Position numbers and translations under genes: made by a program. The notes below the pieces were generated by a model, which had not been told where the DNA came from, did not search any database, and saw only the letters and a program-made list of their open reading frames with translations. Below are positions 15,036 through 25,310 of a DNA stretch of 64,000 bases, piece by piece (position 1 is the stretch's first letter; each line of letters starts with the position of its first letter). This DNA is from Gammaproteobacteria bacterium (lineage in GTDB: Bacteria; Pseudomonadota; Gammaproteobacteria; Chromatiales; Chromatiaceae): positions 1-64,000 of the forward strand of contig JAJFJN010000034.1 in the NCBI GenBank assembly GCA_021773975.1, read 5' to 3'.

Positions 15036-16946
15036 ATGCCTGTGATTACTCTTCCTGATGGCTCCGAACGGAGTTTTGAAAATCCTGTAACTATTTATGA
15101 TGTTGCGGCTGATATAGGCCCTGGCTTGGCGAAGGCCGCTATTGCCGGATGCATTAATGAAGAGTTAGTTGATGTCAGTCACCTAATAGAGCAGGACACC
15201 CAGCTTGCCATAATCACTGCAAGAGATGAGGCAGGTATTGATATAATTCGCCACTCTACAGCCCACCTGTTGGCGCAAGCAGTTAAGCAGCTCTTTCCTC
15301 AAGCTCAAGTCACCATCGGCCCAATGATTGAAGATGGCTTCTATTATGACTTTTCTTATGAGCGCCCCTTTACCCCCGAAGACCTGAAAGCCATTGAGGC
15401 TAAGATGAAAGAACTGGTAAAGGCTAACATCCCTATTGAACGATCAACGATGGGGCGAGATGAGGCAGTGGCCTATTTTCGTGGGATTGGAGAGGAGTAT
15501 AAGGCTGAGATTATTGAAGGCATTCCAGCTGACCAAACGCTTTCTCTCTACCAGCAGGGTGATTTTACTGATCTTTGCCTAGGGCCACATGTGCCCAGTA
15601 CAGGCCACCTTAAGATTTTCAAGTTAATGAAGTTGGCAGGAGCCTACTGGCGAGGCAACTCTGATAATGAGATGTTGCAGCGCATTTATGGTACGGCCTG
15701 GAAAGATAAAAAAGAGCTAAAGGCCTACCTGCATAGATTAGAAGAGGCTGAAAAGCGGGATCACCGTAAAATAGGCAAGGCACTGGATCTATTTCATACC
15801 CAGGAAGAAGCACCGGGCATGGTGTTTTGGCATGAAAAAGGCTGGAGCATCTACTTGGTGGTTCAAGATTATATCCGCAACAAGTTGCGTCAGAATGGTT
15901 ATCAGGAAGTACATACCCCTCAAGTAATTGACCGCACCCTGTGGGAAAAATCAGGGCACTGGGATAAATTTGGTGACATGATCTTCACGACACACTCTGA
16001 AAATCGTGACTACGCTATCAAACCAATGAATTGCCCTGCACATATTCAGATATACAACCATGGCCTAAAGAGCCATCGTGATCTGCCGTTACGTCTGGCA
16101 GAGTTTGGCTCCTGTCACCGCAATGAGCCATCAGGCACATTGCATGGTTTAATGCGGGTTAGAAATTTTGTACAGGATGATGCTCATATCTTCTGTACTG
16201 AAGAGCAGGTTAGTGCTGAGGTTTCAGATTTTATTGATCTGCTGTTTGAGGTTTATCGTGATTTTGGGTTTGACGATGTGTTGGTGATTCTATCAACTCG
16301 CCCAGAAAAACGTGTTGGAGATGATGCAGTCTGGGATAAAGCAGAGAGTGCTTTAGAGACGGTGCTTAATCAAAAGGGACTGGATTGGAAGCTTCAGCCC
16401 GGTGAAGGAGCATTCTACGGACCTAAAATTGAGTTTTCTCTGCGAGATTGTCTAAATCGGGTTTGGCAATTAGGTACTATTCAATTGGATTTTTCAATGC
16501 CTGAGCGATTGGATGCAAATTATATTGCAGAAGATAATAGCAAGCAGGTACCCGTCATGTTGCACCGGGCTATATTGGGTTCATTGGAACGATTTATAGG
16601 CATATTGATTGAACATTACGCTGGATTACTGCCACTTTGGTTGGCGCCAAAACAGGTCGCTGTATTGAATATTACGGATCGCCAGGCCGAATATGCAGAA
16701 AAAATTGCAAATAATTTGAACAAACAGGGATTTAGAGTCGATTCGGACTTGAGAAACGAGAAGATCGGCTATAAAATCCGCCAGCACACCATTGAACGTG
16801 TCCCATACCTCTTAGTGGTAGGTGATCGTGAAATGGAAGATGGGACTGTTGCTGTGCGTACCCGTAAGGGTGAAGATTTAGGTGTGATGTCAGTAGAAGA
16901 CTTTACCCTAAAGATTCAGCAAGAGGTGACAAATCTCACTAACTGA
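15036..16946 (+). CDS. thrS: Threonine-tRNA ligase
   Basis: Charges tRNA-Thr in the cytoplasm. It is a class II synthetase with N-terminal TGS domain ([20 protein letters not shown]), the editing domain with its [10 protein letters not shown] metal site, and the catalytic core: [12 protein letters not shown] (zinc-binding Cys), the motif-2 region [17 protein letters not shown] and the motif-3 region [13 protein letters not shown], followed by an anticodon-binding domain. The ATG at 15036 gives the family-typical MPVITLPDG start and has GGAG just upstream; a GTG at 15000 is in frame but adds only unrelated residues. It heads the conserved thrS-infC-rpmI-rplT block. The 636-residue length is normal. 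Confidence 0.97.
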   Translation: MPVITLPDGSERSFENPVTIYDVAADIGPGLAKAAIAGCINEELVDVSHLIEQDTQLAIITARDEAGIDIIRHSTAHLLAQAVKQLFPQAQVTIGPMIEDGFYYDFSYERPFTPEDLKAIEAKMKELVKANIPIERSTMGRDEAVAYFRGIGEEYKAEIIEGIPADQTLSLYQQGDFTDLCLGPHVPSTGHLKIFKLMKLAGAYWRGNSDNEMLQRIYGTAWKDKKELKAYLHRLEEAEKRDHRKIGKALDLFHTQEEAPGMVFWHEKGWSIYLVVQDYIRNKLRQNGYQEVHTPQVIDRTLWEKSGHWDKFGDMIFTTHSENRDYAIKPMNCPAHIQIYNHGLKSHRDLPLRLAEFGSCHRNEPSGTLHGLMRVRNFVQDDAHIFCTEEQVSAEVSDFIDLLFEVYRDFGFDDVLVILSTRPEKRVGDDAVWDKAESALETVLNQKGLDWKLQPGEGAFYGPKIEFSLRDCLNRVWQLGTIQLDFSMPERLDANYIAEDNSKQVPVMLHRAILGSLERFIGILIEHYAGLLPLWLAPKQVAVLNITDRQAEYAEKIANNLNKQGFRVDSDLRNEKIGYKIRQHTIERVPYLLVVGDREMEDGTVAVRTRKGEDLGVMSVEDFTLKIQQEVTNLTN

Positions 16947-17041
16947 ATTGTGATTTAAGTGTCTGCACAGACATGGGGGCCAAGAGTATTTGGCCTCTGT
17001 AGCTAGGTAGGCTAGTTTTATTCTTTTTGGAGGAACCTGAT

Positions 17042-17560
17042 ATCGCTGCAAAAAACAAGAATCGCCTGAATGACGAAATTACAGTACCAAACGTGCGTTT
17101 AATTGGTGCGGATGGAGAACAGGTGGGGATTGTCTCTCTGGCGGAGGCGAAAAGCATGGCTAAAGAGTCTAGCCTGGATTTGGTTGAAATTGTGCCAAAT
17201 GCTGAGCCGCCAGTTTGCCGGATCATGGATTTTGGTAAGTTTGTCTTCGAGGCAAAAAAGCAGAAGCAGCTGGCCAAGAAAAAGCAGAAACAGATTCAGA
17301 TAAAAGAAGTTAAATTCCGACCAGGGACGGGCGAGGGGGATTATCAGGTAAAACTACGCAACCTGATACGTTTCCTAAACGATGGGGACAAGACCAAGGT
17401 GACCATGCGGTTCCGGGGTCGTGAGCACGCCCACCGCGAGCTGGGTCTGGAGTTGTTGCAACGCGTCGAAGCCGATTTGGCAGAGTATGGCGTGGTAGAG
17501 CAGCAAGCCCAGATGGAAGGCCGGCAGATGGTGATGGTGCTAAGTTCCAAGAAAAAATGA
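17042..17560 (+). CDS. infC: Translation initiation factor IF-3 (apparent AUC start)
   Basis: Binds the 30S subunit, prevents premature 50S joining and checks the start codon. The sequence fits IF-3 throughout: [27 protein letters not shown], the linker [20 protein letters not shown] and the C-terminal domain with [13 protein letters not shown] and [11 protein letters not shown]. No ATG or GTG is available at the right place. The strong ribosome-binding site GGAGG (17029-17033) is 8 bases before an ATC codon at 17042, giving 172 residues. A TTG at 17027 overlaps the ribosome-binding site itself and is unlikely. Near-cognate starts (AUU in E. coli) allow IF-3 to repress its own translation, and the same control is inferred here. 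Confidence 0.93.
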   Translation: MAAKNKNRLNDEITVPNVRLIGADGEQVGIVSLAEAKSMAKESSLDLVEIVPNAEPPVCRIMDFGKFVFEAKKQKQLAKKKQKQIQIKEVKFRPGTGEGDYQVKLRNLIRFLNDGDKTKVTMRFRGREHAHRELGLELLQRVEADLAEYGVVEQQAQMEGRQMVMVLSSKKK

Positions 17561-17593
17561 TCTTCAACTTAACCGAATGCGGAGTAGATAGAA

Positions 17594-17791
17594 ATGCCAA
17601 AGATCAAAACTAACCGTGGTGCTGCAAAGCGTTTTAAGCGCACAGCATCAGGTGGCTTCAAATGTAATAAATCACATCGTCGCCACATCCTCACCAAAAA
17701 AAGCACTAAGCGTAAGCGTCATTTGCGTGCTCCAAGTTCGCTGCATGCAGCGGATGTAAGAAGCGCACGTCGTATGTTGCCCTACTGCTAA
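17594..17791 (+). CDS. rpmI: 50S ribosomal protein L35
   Basis: A 65-residue basic ribosomal protein with the standard L35 start [20 protein letters not shown] and the [20 protein letters not shown] segment. It lies 33 bases after infC and 21 before rplT in the conserved translation block. In E. coli its translation is repressed by L20 together with rplT. Residues and length match the family with nothing unusual. Confidence 0.97.
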   Translation: MPKIKTNRGAAKRFKRTASGGFKCNKSHRRHILTKKSTKRKRHLRAPSSLHAADVRSARRMLPYC

Positions 17792-17812
17792 ATTGACTGA
17801 GGAATATAAGTA

Positions 17813-18166
17813 ATGCCAAGAGTAAAACGTGGTGTAACAGCACGCGCCAGACACAAAAAAGTGCTTAATGAGGCCAAAGGTTATTATGGTGCTCGTCGTA
17901 AAATCTATCGTGTAGCTAAACAGGCTGTTATCAAAGCTGGGCAGTATGCCTACCGAGATCGCCGCCAGAAAAAACGCCAATTTCGTGCGTTGTGGATTGC
18001 GCGTATCAATGCTGGTGCCCGTGTAAACGGAATATCATACAGCCGTATGATCAATGGTTTGAATAAGGCCGGTGTTGCGATTGATCGTAAAATACTGGCT
18101 GACTTGGCTATTTTTGATAAGCCTGCTTTTGCCGTACTGGCAGAAAAGGCCAAAGCTAGCCTTTAA
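17813..18166 (+). CDS. rplT: 50S ribosomal protein L20
   Basis: A 117-residue 23S-rRNA-binding protein needed early in 50S assembly. It starts [20 protein letters not shown], continues with [18 protein letters not shown] and the C-terminal [19 protein letters not shown]-type globular part. It is the last gene of the thrS-infC-rpmI-rplT block, followed by an intrinsic terminator, and normally autoregulates the rpmI-rplT messenger. No anomalies. Confidence 0.97.
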   Translation: MPRVKRGVTARARHKKVLNEAKGYYGARRKIYRVAKQAVIKAGQYAYRDRRQKKRQFRALWIARINAGARVNGISYSRMINGLNKAGVAIDRKILADLAIFDKPAFAVLAEKAKASL

Positions 18167-18197
18167 GCTATAGGCGTGCCTCGGCACGCCTGAATAG

Positions 18198-19286
<1,089 letters not shown>

Positions 19287-19341
19287 CATTGGTTTCTAGC
19301 GAGTAGAAATTAGATGCTTGAAACTTTATCAGGAATAACAG

Positions 19342-21720
19342 ATGAAATTTAGTGAAGCTTGGCTGCGTGAGTGGGTAAATCCTGAGATAACCACCGGCGA
19401 GTTATCTGACCAGCTGTCGATGGCAGGCCTGGAAGTTGATTCAATAAATGCAGTTGCTCCGCAGTTTGAGGGTGTATTAGTTGGTGAAGTTCTTTCCATA
19501 GATGCACACCCTGATGCTCAAAAACTTCGGGTTTGCACCGTTAACGTGGCTGGAGATGAAAACCTAACGATCGTTTGTGGTGCTGCTAACGTTGCTGTGG
19601 GGATGCGAGTGCCTGTTGCTTGTGTCGGTGCCAAGCTGCCCGGTAATTTTAAGATCAAAAAAGCCAAACTGCGTGGCGTTCCATCCTTTGGCATGATCTG
19701 CTCTGCATCAGAGCTTGGTTTGGCAGAATCTTCAGATGGCATTATGCCGCTTCCAAGTGATGCACCTATCGGTGAGGATATTCGCCATTATCTAAAGCTT
19801 GATGATCAGATTATTGAAGTGGATTTGACCCCAGATCGGGGGGATTGTTTAAGTCTGACAGGTATTGCACGTGAAGTTGGTGTTATAAACCGCTGTGTAG
19901 TTACTGCACCCGATATTCCTTCTGTGGTCGCAGTTATTGATGATGCTATTCAAGTAGAGGTAATTGCGACAGAAGCTTGCCCTCGTTATACCTGTCGCGT
20001 AATTAGAGGGATTGATTCTACTGCAAAAACACCGTTTTGGATGCAAGAGCGTTTGCGTAGAAGTGATATTCGCAGTATCAGTCCAGTGGTTGATGTGACC
20101 AACTATGTTTTGCTTGAGCTTGGTCAGCCCATGCATGCTTTTGATTTAAATCGATTGGATCATGGCATCATTGTTCGTCAGGCTGAGTCAGGTGAAAAGC
20201 TGGTGTTATTGGATGGGCAACAGATTGAGCTTAAGTCTGATACTTTGGTGATTGCAGACGCTAATGCCCCTGTGGCATTGGCTGGTATTATGGGTGGAGA
20301 GGCATCAGCTGTCACAGATAGCACACAGGACATTCTGCTTGAGAGTGCTTTTTTTGCTCCAATGTCTGTAGCAGGGAAAGCACGTGGGTATGGCCTACAT
20401 ACAGATTCCTCACATCGTTTTGAGCGAGGAGTTGATCCAGAGCTTCAGGCAAAAGCTGTTGAGCGTGCTACTGCATTGCTTACAGAGATTGTGGGCGGAG
20501 AGGTCGGGCCGGTTATTGAGGCAGTATCTCCTAAGCATCTAACTCAGAAACCAACTATCCTCCTTCGCCGTCAGCGAATAGAGCGTATCTTAGGCATAAA
20601 TGTTGCCGATGATATGGTTGTCGATATTCTTACTCGACTGGAGATGCAAGTTGAGTCGGTAGAGAGTGGATGGATGGTGGCAGTGCCTAGTTGCCGTTTT
20701 GATATTGCTATTGAGGTTGACTTGATTGAGGAGATTGGCCGTATTTATGGTTACTCTGAAATTCCAATCAGCCATGCTCCATCAAACATGCCTATGTATT
20801 CAAAGCCTGAAATTGTTTTTGATCTGCATGCGGCTAAGCAGGCGTTGATAAATCGTGATTATCAGGAAGTTATCACCTACAGCTTTATAAGCCCTGCGAT
20901 TCAATGCTTAATGGATCCTCAGCAACAGAGTATAAAACTAGCTAATCCTATTTCTACAGAGATGTCAGTAATGCGCACAAGTCTATGGCCAGGCTTGGTA
21001 CAGACGGCTAGTTATAACCAAGCACGTCAGCAAAACCGAATGCAAATCTTCGAGTCGGGACTTAGATTTGTTTCTCAAGATAATGAAATCAAACAAGAAA
21101 ATACCATTTCTGGCTTGGCGGTAGGAGGGGTTACTCAAGAGCAGTGGGGAGAGCCTGAGCGTAAAGTTGATTTTTTTGATGTAAAAGCAGACTTAGAGGC
21201 TATATTTACATTAACAGGATGCGCAGGTGAGTTCGTTTTTTCTTCAGGTGAGCATCCAGCACTGCACCCTGGTCAAACAGCAAAAATCCAACGAAACGGT
21301 GAACTTGTTGGGTGGTTAGGGATGCTCCATCCAAAGCTTGAACAAAAACTGGAGCTTGCAGGGCACACATATCTATTTGAGGTATCCCTTGATGGTCTAT
21401 TAGATGGCGTTTTGCCAGTTTTTGCACCGTTATCCAAGTTTCCATCTATTCGACGTGACATTGCGCTGGTTTTGGATCAGTCTGTTGAATTTGAAGCAGT
21501 TAAATTATGTATAGAGCAAGCCGCACCTGAAATTCTTACAGACATTAAGCTTTTTGATGTCTATACTGGGGATAAGGTAGATTCAGGACGAAAGAGTCTC
21601 GCTTTAGGCTTGATTCTACAGGGAACTTCACAAACATTGACGGATGAGATTGTTGATGAAGTGGTGGACAATATCGTCCGAGCATTGGCAAAAAATTTAA
21701 AAGCATATCTGAGAGAATAA
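19342..21720 (+). CDS. pheT: Phenylalanine-tRNA ligase beta subunit
   Basis: The 792-residue tRNA-binding and editing subunit that pairs with PheS. Visible parts: the N-terminal tRNA-binding OB fold ([20 protein letters not shown]), the B3/B4 editing region ([19 protein letters not shown]), a class II-like core and the C-terminal anticodon-recognition domain ([16 protein letters not shown]). It ends 2 bases before ihfA, so pheS-pheT-ihfA are likely co-transcribed, as in E. coli. Confidence 0.97.
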   Translation: MKFSEAWLREWVNPEITTGELSDQLSMAGLEVDSINAVAPQFEGVLVGEVLSIDAHPDAQKLRVCTVNVAGDENLTIVCGAANVAVGMRVPVACVGAKLPGNFKIKKAKLRGVPSFGMICSASELGLAESSDGIMPLPSDAPIGEDIRHYLKLDDQIIEVDLTPDRGDCLSLTGIAREVGVINRCVVTAPDIPSVVAVIDDAIQVEVIATEACPRYTCRVIRGIDSTAKTPFWMQERLRRSDIRSISPVVDVTNYVLLELGQPMHAFDLNRLDHGIIVRQAESGEKLVLLDGQQIELKSDTLVIADANAPVALAGIMGGEASAVTDSTQDILLESAFFAPMSVAGKARGYGLHTDSSHRFERGVDPELQAKAVERATALLTEIVGGEVGPVIEAVSPKHLTQKPTILLRRQRIERILGINVADDMVVDILTRLEMQVESVESGWMVAVPSCRFDIAIEVDLIEEIGRIYGYSEIPISHAPSNMPMYSKPEIVFDLHAAKQALINRDYQEVITYSFISPAIQCLMDPQQQSIKLANPISTEMSVMRTSLWPGLVQTASYNQARQQNRMQIFESGLRFVSQDNEIKQENTISGLAVGGVTQEQWGEPERKVDFFDVKADLEAIFTLTGCAGEFVFSSGEHPALHPGQTAKIQRNGELVGWLGMLHPKLEQKLELAGHTYLFEVSLDGLLDGVLPVFAPLSKFPSIRRDIALVLDQSVEFEAVKLCIEQAAPEILTDIKLFDVYTGDKVDSGRKSLALGLILQGTSQTLTDEIVDEVVDNIVRALAKNLKAYLRE

Positions 21721-21722
21721 TA

Positions 21723-22019
21723 ATGGCACTGACCAAAGCTGAAATGGCAGAAAAGCTATTCGATGAATTGGGACTCAATAAACGCGAAGCCAAAGAGATG
21801 GTCGAAATGTTTTTTGAGAAAATTAGAGGTTCCCTGGAAGATGGCACGCAGGTTAAATTGTCTGGATTTGGAAATTTCGATCTGCGTGAGAAAAAACAAC
21901 GCCCTGGGCGTAATCCAAAGACAGGAGAAGAAATTCCAATTTCCGCTCGTCGTGTTGTGACCTTTCGTCCTGGGCAAAAACTAAAGGCAAGAGTTGAAGC
22001 TTATGCTGGACGCGAGTAA
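21723..22019 (+). CDS. ihfA: Integration host factor alpha subunit
   Basis: A 98-residue nucleoid protein of the HU/IHF family that bends DNA as a heterodimer with IhfB. The sequence runs [20 protein letters not shown], the [20 protein letters not shown] beta-arm with the intercalating proline, and the C-terminal [16 protein letters not shown]. It sits in the classic pheST-ihfA position, and the following MerR-type gene overlaps its 3' end by 17 bases. Confidence 0.96.
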   Translation: MALTKAEMAEKLFDELGLNKREAKEMVEMFFEKIRGSLEDGTQVKLSGFGNFDLREKKQRPGRNPKTGEEIPISARRVVTFRPGQKLKARVEAYAGRE

Positions 22020-22362
22020 TAGCCCTGTAGAGTTACCAGCGATACCAGGTAAGCGCTACTTTACTATTGGTGAAGTGAGTGATTTATGTGGAGTGAAGCC
22101 TCATGTTTTGCGCTATTGGGAACAGGAATTTGAGCAACTAAAGCCTGTTAAACGACGAGGTAACCGTCGTTATTATCAGCGCCATGATGTTTTAATGATC
22201 CGGCAAATTAGAAGCTTGCTGTATGAGCAAGGTTTTACTATAGGCGGTGCTCGTCAGCAGCTTTGTAATGATTCCGTAAAAAGCGATCAGAACCAAAGCC
22301 AGCAAATTGTACGTCAGTTGCGCATTGAGCTGGAAGAGATTTTGCAGATTCTCAAACACTAA
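22003..22362 (+). CDS. MerR-family transcriptional regulator
   Basis: A short MerR-family protein of the type regularly found after ihfA. The N-terminal winged helix is clear: [26 protein letters not shown], then [20 protein letters not shown] and [17 protein letters not shown] brief helical tail follows without the cysteines or ligand pocket of metal-sensing MerR proteins. Using the ATG at 22003 (119 residues) gives a 17-base overlap with ihfA; a TTG at 21994 is the longer alternative. Its targets are not known from sequence. Confidence 0.88.
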   Translation: MLDASNSPVELPAIPGKRYFTIGEVSDLCGVKPHVLRYWEQEFEQLKPVKRRGNRRYYQRHDVLMIRQIRSLLYEQGFTIGGARQQLCNDSVKSDQNQSQQIVRQLRIELEEILQILKH

Positions 22363-22478
22363 CACCCTACTAGCACCCCATCTTATGGTGGTTTGTGTGC
22401 GATATATAAGTATCGTCATTGAATTCTATAATCAGCAATTGACATCTTACCCTAGTGCGCCTACGATGCGCACACTTT

Positions 22479-22555
22479 CGGAGCGTAGCGCAGCTTGGTA
22501 GCGCACCACAATGGGGTTGTGGGGGTCGGAGGTTCGAATCCTCTCGCTCCGACCA
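22479..22555 (+). tRNA. tRNA-Pro (anticodon GGG)
   Basis: A complete 77-base cloverleaf with acceptor stem CGGAGCG / CGCTCCG, anticodon stem CCACA/TGTGG, loop ATGGGGT giving anticodon GGG, T loop TTCGAAT and encoded CCA. It lies just downstream of the ihfA-merR unit, a conserved position in Gammaproteobacteria. The following stretch to 22819 shows no further gene. Confidence 0.97.
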
Positions 22556-22819
22556 GTTTTTCTTGACTTGCTAGCTGATTGTTTTCACTGCTGCACATTG
22601 ATCAAAAAGATGGTCTGTTTGTTTAGCTTGCTTTAGGCGTTTTCATTATTCTCATTTATGATTCCACACTAATAAGTGGACATATGCTGTATTGATACCT
22701 CTCTATTTCTATCCTGTTTTTTGTTGTTTATCATTTGATGGTATGGCCGTGCTTAGAAGTGGCGGCGATATTAACAGTAGCAGACAAACCCCCTCTTCCA
22801 TGAAAGCCACGTTAAAGGT

Positions 22820-23386
22820 ATGAGCATGTCATTAGAACTTAATACGCCACTCTCTGAAGAGGAGTTGGTTGCATTGGATGAATTTCTGCTTGCAGAGCAT
22901 AGTAATGAAATGATGCCTGTTGATGAAGTGCATGGTTATCTGACGGCTCTTGTTGTGAGTCATGATATGGCAAGCCAGAGTGAGTGGTTATCAGCTATCT
23001 GGGGTGAGCCTGAATTTGCCAATAATAATGAACAAGCCAATATGACTAATTGTTTGTTGCGCATGAGAAATGAAATTGCTGCAATATTGGCATCGAATAG
23101 ACACTATGAGCCTCTTGTGATTGAAGAGGTGGATGATGATGGAGAGGTTGTTGAGGCGTATGAAGGGTGGTGCTTGGGTTTTATTCATGCCATAGCCGAT
23201 CATCAAACGTTGTGGGATAAGCTAGAGAAAAATGAACAAGAGCTGCTTGCACCAATTGCTAAGATTGCATTGCTTCTCAATGAAGAAGAGGCCGATATGG
23301 AAGATGAAGAATATCAAGGGTGTGTTGAGCTATTGCCTGGTGCTGTTGCAGGACTTTACGCTTATTGGAAAGGGCTTTTGAATTAA
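22820..23386 (+). CDS. UPF0149 (YecA/YgfB) family protein
   Basis: A 188-residue, strongly acidic helical protein of the UPF0149 family. It shows the expected order: an LSEEELVALDEFLL start, the DEVHGYLTALVVS segment, then EGWCLGFIHAIADHQTLWDK and the closing LPGAVAGLYAYWKG. There is no C-terminal SEC-C zinc motif, so it is the short form. The molecular function of the family is poorly understood. It is convergent with the ResB-like gene, ending 2 bases from it. Confidence 0.85.
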   Translation: MSMSLELNTPLSEEELVALDEFLLAEHSNEMMPVDEVHGYLTALVVSHDMASQSEWLSAIWGEPEFANNNEQANMTNCLLRMRNEIAAILASNRHYEPLVIEEVDDDGEVVEAYEGWCLGFIHAIADHQTLWDKLEKNEQELLAPIAKIALLLNEEEADMEDEEYQGCVELLPGAVAGLYAYWKGLLN

Positions 23387-23388
23387 AT

Positions 23389-24372
23389 TTAAGTAGCTTG
23401 TGCCCGCGCATAGTATATTTGTAATATCGTTCCAATTGCAGCTACCAGCAGGCTAAGTAGAATGATTGGAATAGCTGGGTTGTAGCGTGTCATTACTGCA
23501 ACAACTGGAACTTTTAGCATCTCTTTATATCCCAGCACTTCATTTGCAATGGTGATTTTGTTATGCCGTACCATCTGTTCACTTAGAGCTATTGTAAGTA
23601 ATTGAGGCTGCTCAGATAATTTCTCCCATACAAATTGAGCAATAAGCACCTGCATTTGTGATTGATATATCCCCTTAAGAGTAAGGCGACCATCACCAAT
23701 ATGCTGCGGTTGGTAAGGCATCATCTTAAATAGTTCACCATCATTTTTGCGTATCAAAATCACGCCTGCAGCTCTTTCTTCTCCTCCCTGAATAATGATC
23801 TCTCGTTGAGCCGCTTCAAATGTAGCAGGTTCATTGTAGGCAATGCGTTGTTGGCTGGTAGAGCCACCAGGCTGTTGAATTAGAAGAGTGGCTTCAGTGT
23901 CTTTTAGTGATCCATCAGGATGCTTTGTGCTGTGTACAGATAGCGCACTCACATCACCAATTCCAGCAATGGTTATGGGGTTTGGTGAGAGTGTTGCTTG
24001 CCCAGAGTTGCCATAAAATCCATCATAGATATGAGCAACCATAGTGAGTATTACTGCGGCATGGATAAATATCCCAATAAATAATCTTAGTCTGCCTGTG
24101 GTGGTATCTCTTATGCGAATGATTGATTCAATAAAGCAGGCAATCATATTGATGCCAAATAGACTAAAGGTTACTAGCAGTAGGTAGAGCCACCAATGCA
24201 CGGTAAGTGTGGGTTGAAAAAAGAATTTAAGATCAAATGGAAAAAAAGGAGGGTAGAGTTCTGGATTTATATTCATGACCAGGCTCCCTACTGCAAGATT
24301 GATAATTACAACCAAACAGAGAATGAAACCGGCATGCCGATTTCCTAGAATTTCTATAATACGATAGGCCAT
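23389..24372 (-). CDS. ResB/Ccs1-like cytochrome c biogenesis protein
   Basis: A membrane protein of the ResB family, which with a CcsA-type partner carries haem across the inner membrane and attaches it to apocytochrome c (system II). It has four hydrophobic segments: three in the first 120 residues (from FILCLVVIINLAVGSLVM onward) and one near the C-terminus (IPIILLSLLVAAIGTILQIY), with a periplasmic beta-rich domain between. At 327 residues it is a short ResB compared with 450-550 in other lineages. It follows the CcsA-like gene by 2 bases on the same strand, and the window encodes at least one multihaem cytochrome c that could be its client. Confidence 0.75.
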   Translation of the reverse strand: MAYRIIEILGNRHAGFILCLVVIINLAVGSLVMNINPELYPPFFPFDLKFFFQPTLTVHWWLYLLLVTFSLFGINMIACFIESIIRIRDTTTGRLRLFIGIFIHAAVILTMVAHIYDGFYGNSGQATLSPNPITIAGIGDVSALSVHSTKHPDGSLKDTEATLLIQQPGGSTSQQRIAYNEPATFEAAQREIIIQGGEERAAGVILIRKNDGELFKMMPYQPQHIGDGRLTLKGIYQSQMQVLIAQFVWEKLSEQPQLLTIALSEQMVRHNKITIANEVLGYKEMLKVPVVAVMTRYNPAIPIILLSLLVAAIGTILQIYYARAQAT

Positions 24373-24374
24373 GA

Positions 24375-25178
24375 TTAAAATTTATGTATGGAGCGAGTAA
24401 AGAAACCGGTGCCGACAAAGGTGATCATAATGAGCACCATACCAATGGTATAGAGTGGAATCTTCCATTGGCGAAAGCGGGGTAAGTTATCAATATGAAG
24501 TAGATTGCCGTAATAGAGCCAAAGTATGACCGACCATAATATCTTTGGGTCCCACATGAAATAGGCACCCCAGGCAAGGTAGCCCCAGATTCCACCAAAT
24601 AACATGGCCAATGTAAAAAAGATAAAGCCATTGCGATTTAGCTGAGTGACAAGTGGCCTATCCTGTATACCTTTGGAATTTCCTCGTAATGCACGTATTG
24701 CAAATATGGCATTGATTCCGGCTAGAAACCAAAAGGCATAAGCTGCAAATGAAAAGGGTACATGCATGGGATACCAAATTGTTCGCAAGTAGGCTGTGGG
24801 ATAACGAATATGATCCGTAAATACAAAAGTGGTTAATGCAGCAGCAAGAGCAAGCAGTAGCAAGGTTATAAATTCCTTATTTGATACCTTGTCACGATAG
24901 ATCATGCCGCACATTGTGATTAATGCCGACAATGTCATAAAAGATTCGACCTTATCAGTAAACGGAAAAAAGTCTTTTAGATAAGCTCGGATGCTAAAAA
25001 AAACCAAACTAAAGCAACCAAATAGAATGAGTGAAAAGGTTGCTTCACTACGTCTATTAAACATAGAGAGCAGCACACCAGCTGCTAATGCAGCAGTGGC
25101 AGCAGTAATCGAAAAACCAACAATTGACTCGAGCTCAGACATATCTACAGGCGGTGTCTTCCAGAAGTTTATAAGCAA
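24375..25178 (-). CDS. CcsA/ResC-like cytochrome c assembly protein
   Basis: A 267-residue polytopic inner-membrane protein with about eight helices. The tryptophan-rich haem-handling motif is visible as YLAWGAYFMWDPKILWSVIL, matching the WGxxWxWDxKExW signature of CcsA/CcmC/CcmF proteins. Conserved histidines for haem lie in VPFSFAAYAF-flanking and GNLLHIDNLPRF regions, the first at HVPF. It works with the ResB-like protein encoded 2 bases downstream. A system II pair in a gammaproteobacterium is less common than the Ccm system and fits the sulfur-oxidiser context. Its upstream region is shared with the divergent helicase gene. Confidence 0.8.
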   Translation of the reverse strand: MLINFWKTPPVDMSELESIVGFSITAATAALAAGVLLSMFNRRSEATFSLILFGCFSLVFFSIRAYLKDFFPFTDKVESFMTLSALITMCGMIYRDKVSNKEFITLLLLALAAALTTFVFTDHIRYPTAYLRTIWYPMHVPFSFAAYAFWFLAGINAIFAIRALRGNSKGIQDRPLVTQLNRNGFIFFTLAMLFGGIWGYLAWGAYFMWDPKILWSVILWLYYGNLLHIDNLPRFRQWKIPLYTIGMVLIMITFVGTGFFTRSIHKF

Positions 25179-25235
25179 AAGCTGGTTAAACTATCTGATC
25201 CTAAGTTGTTTGTCACGTTAGCGTCTACAATCTGT

Positions 25236-25241
25236 TATAAT
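25236..25241 (+). promoter_or_regulatory. Probable -10 box for the DEAD-box helicase gene
   Basis: A perfect TATAAT lies about 70 bases before the ATG at 25311, in the gap between divergent genes. No good -35 is visible at normal spacing (the nearest, TTGTCA, is 20 bases away). It would leave a 5' leader of about 65 bases. Confidence 0.5.
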
Positions 25242-25310
25242 GCTGCTCATTTTTCGTCATATACACCCAAATATGACAATTGTTTTATCCCCTTGACTCG
25301 AGGTATCTCC

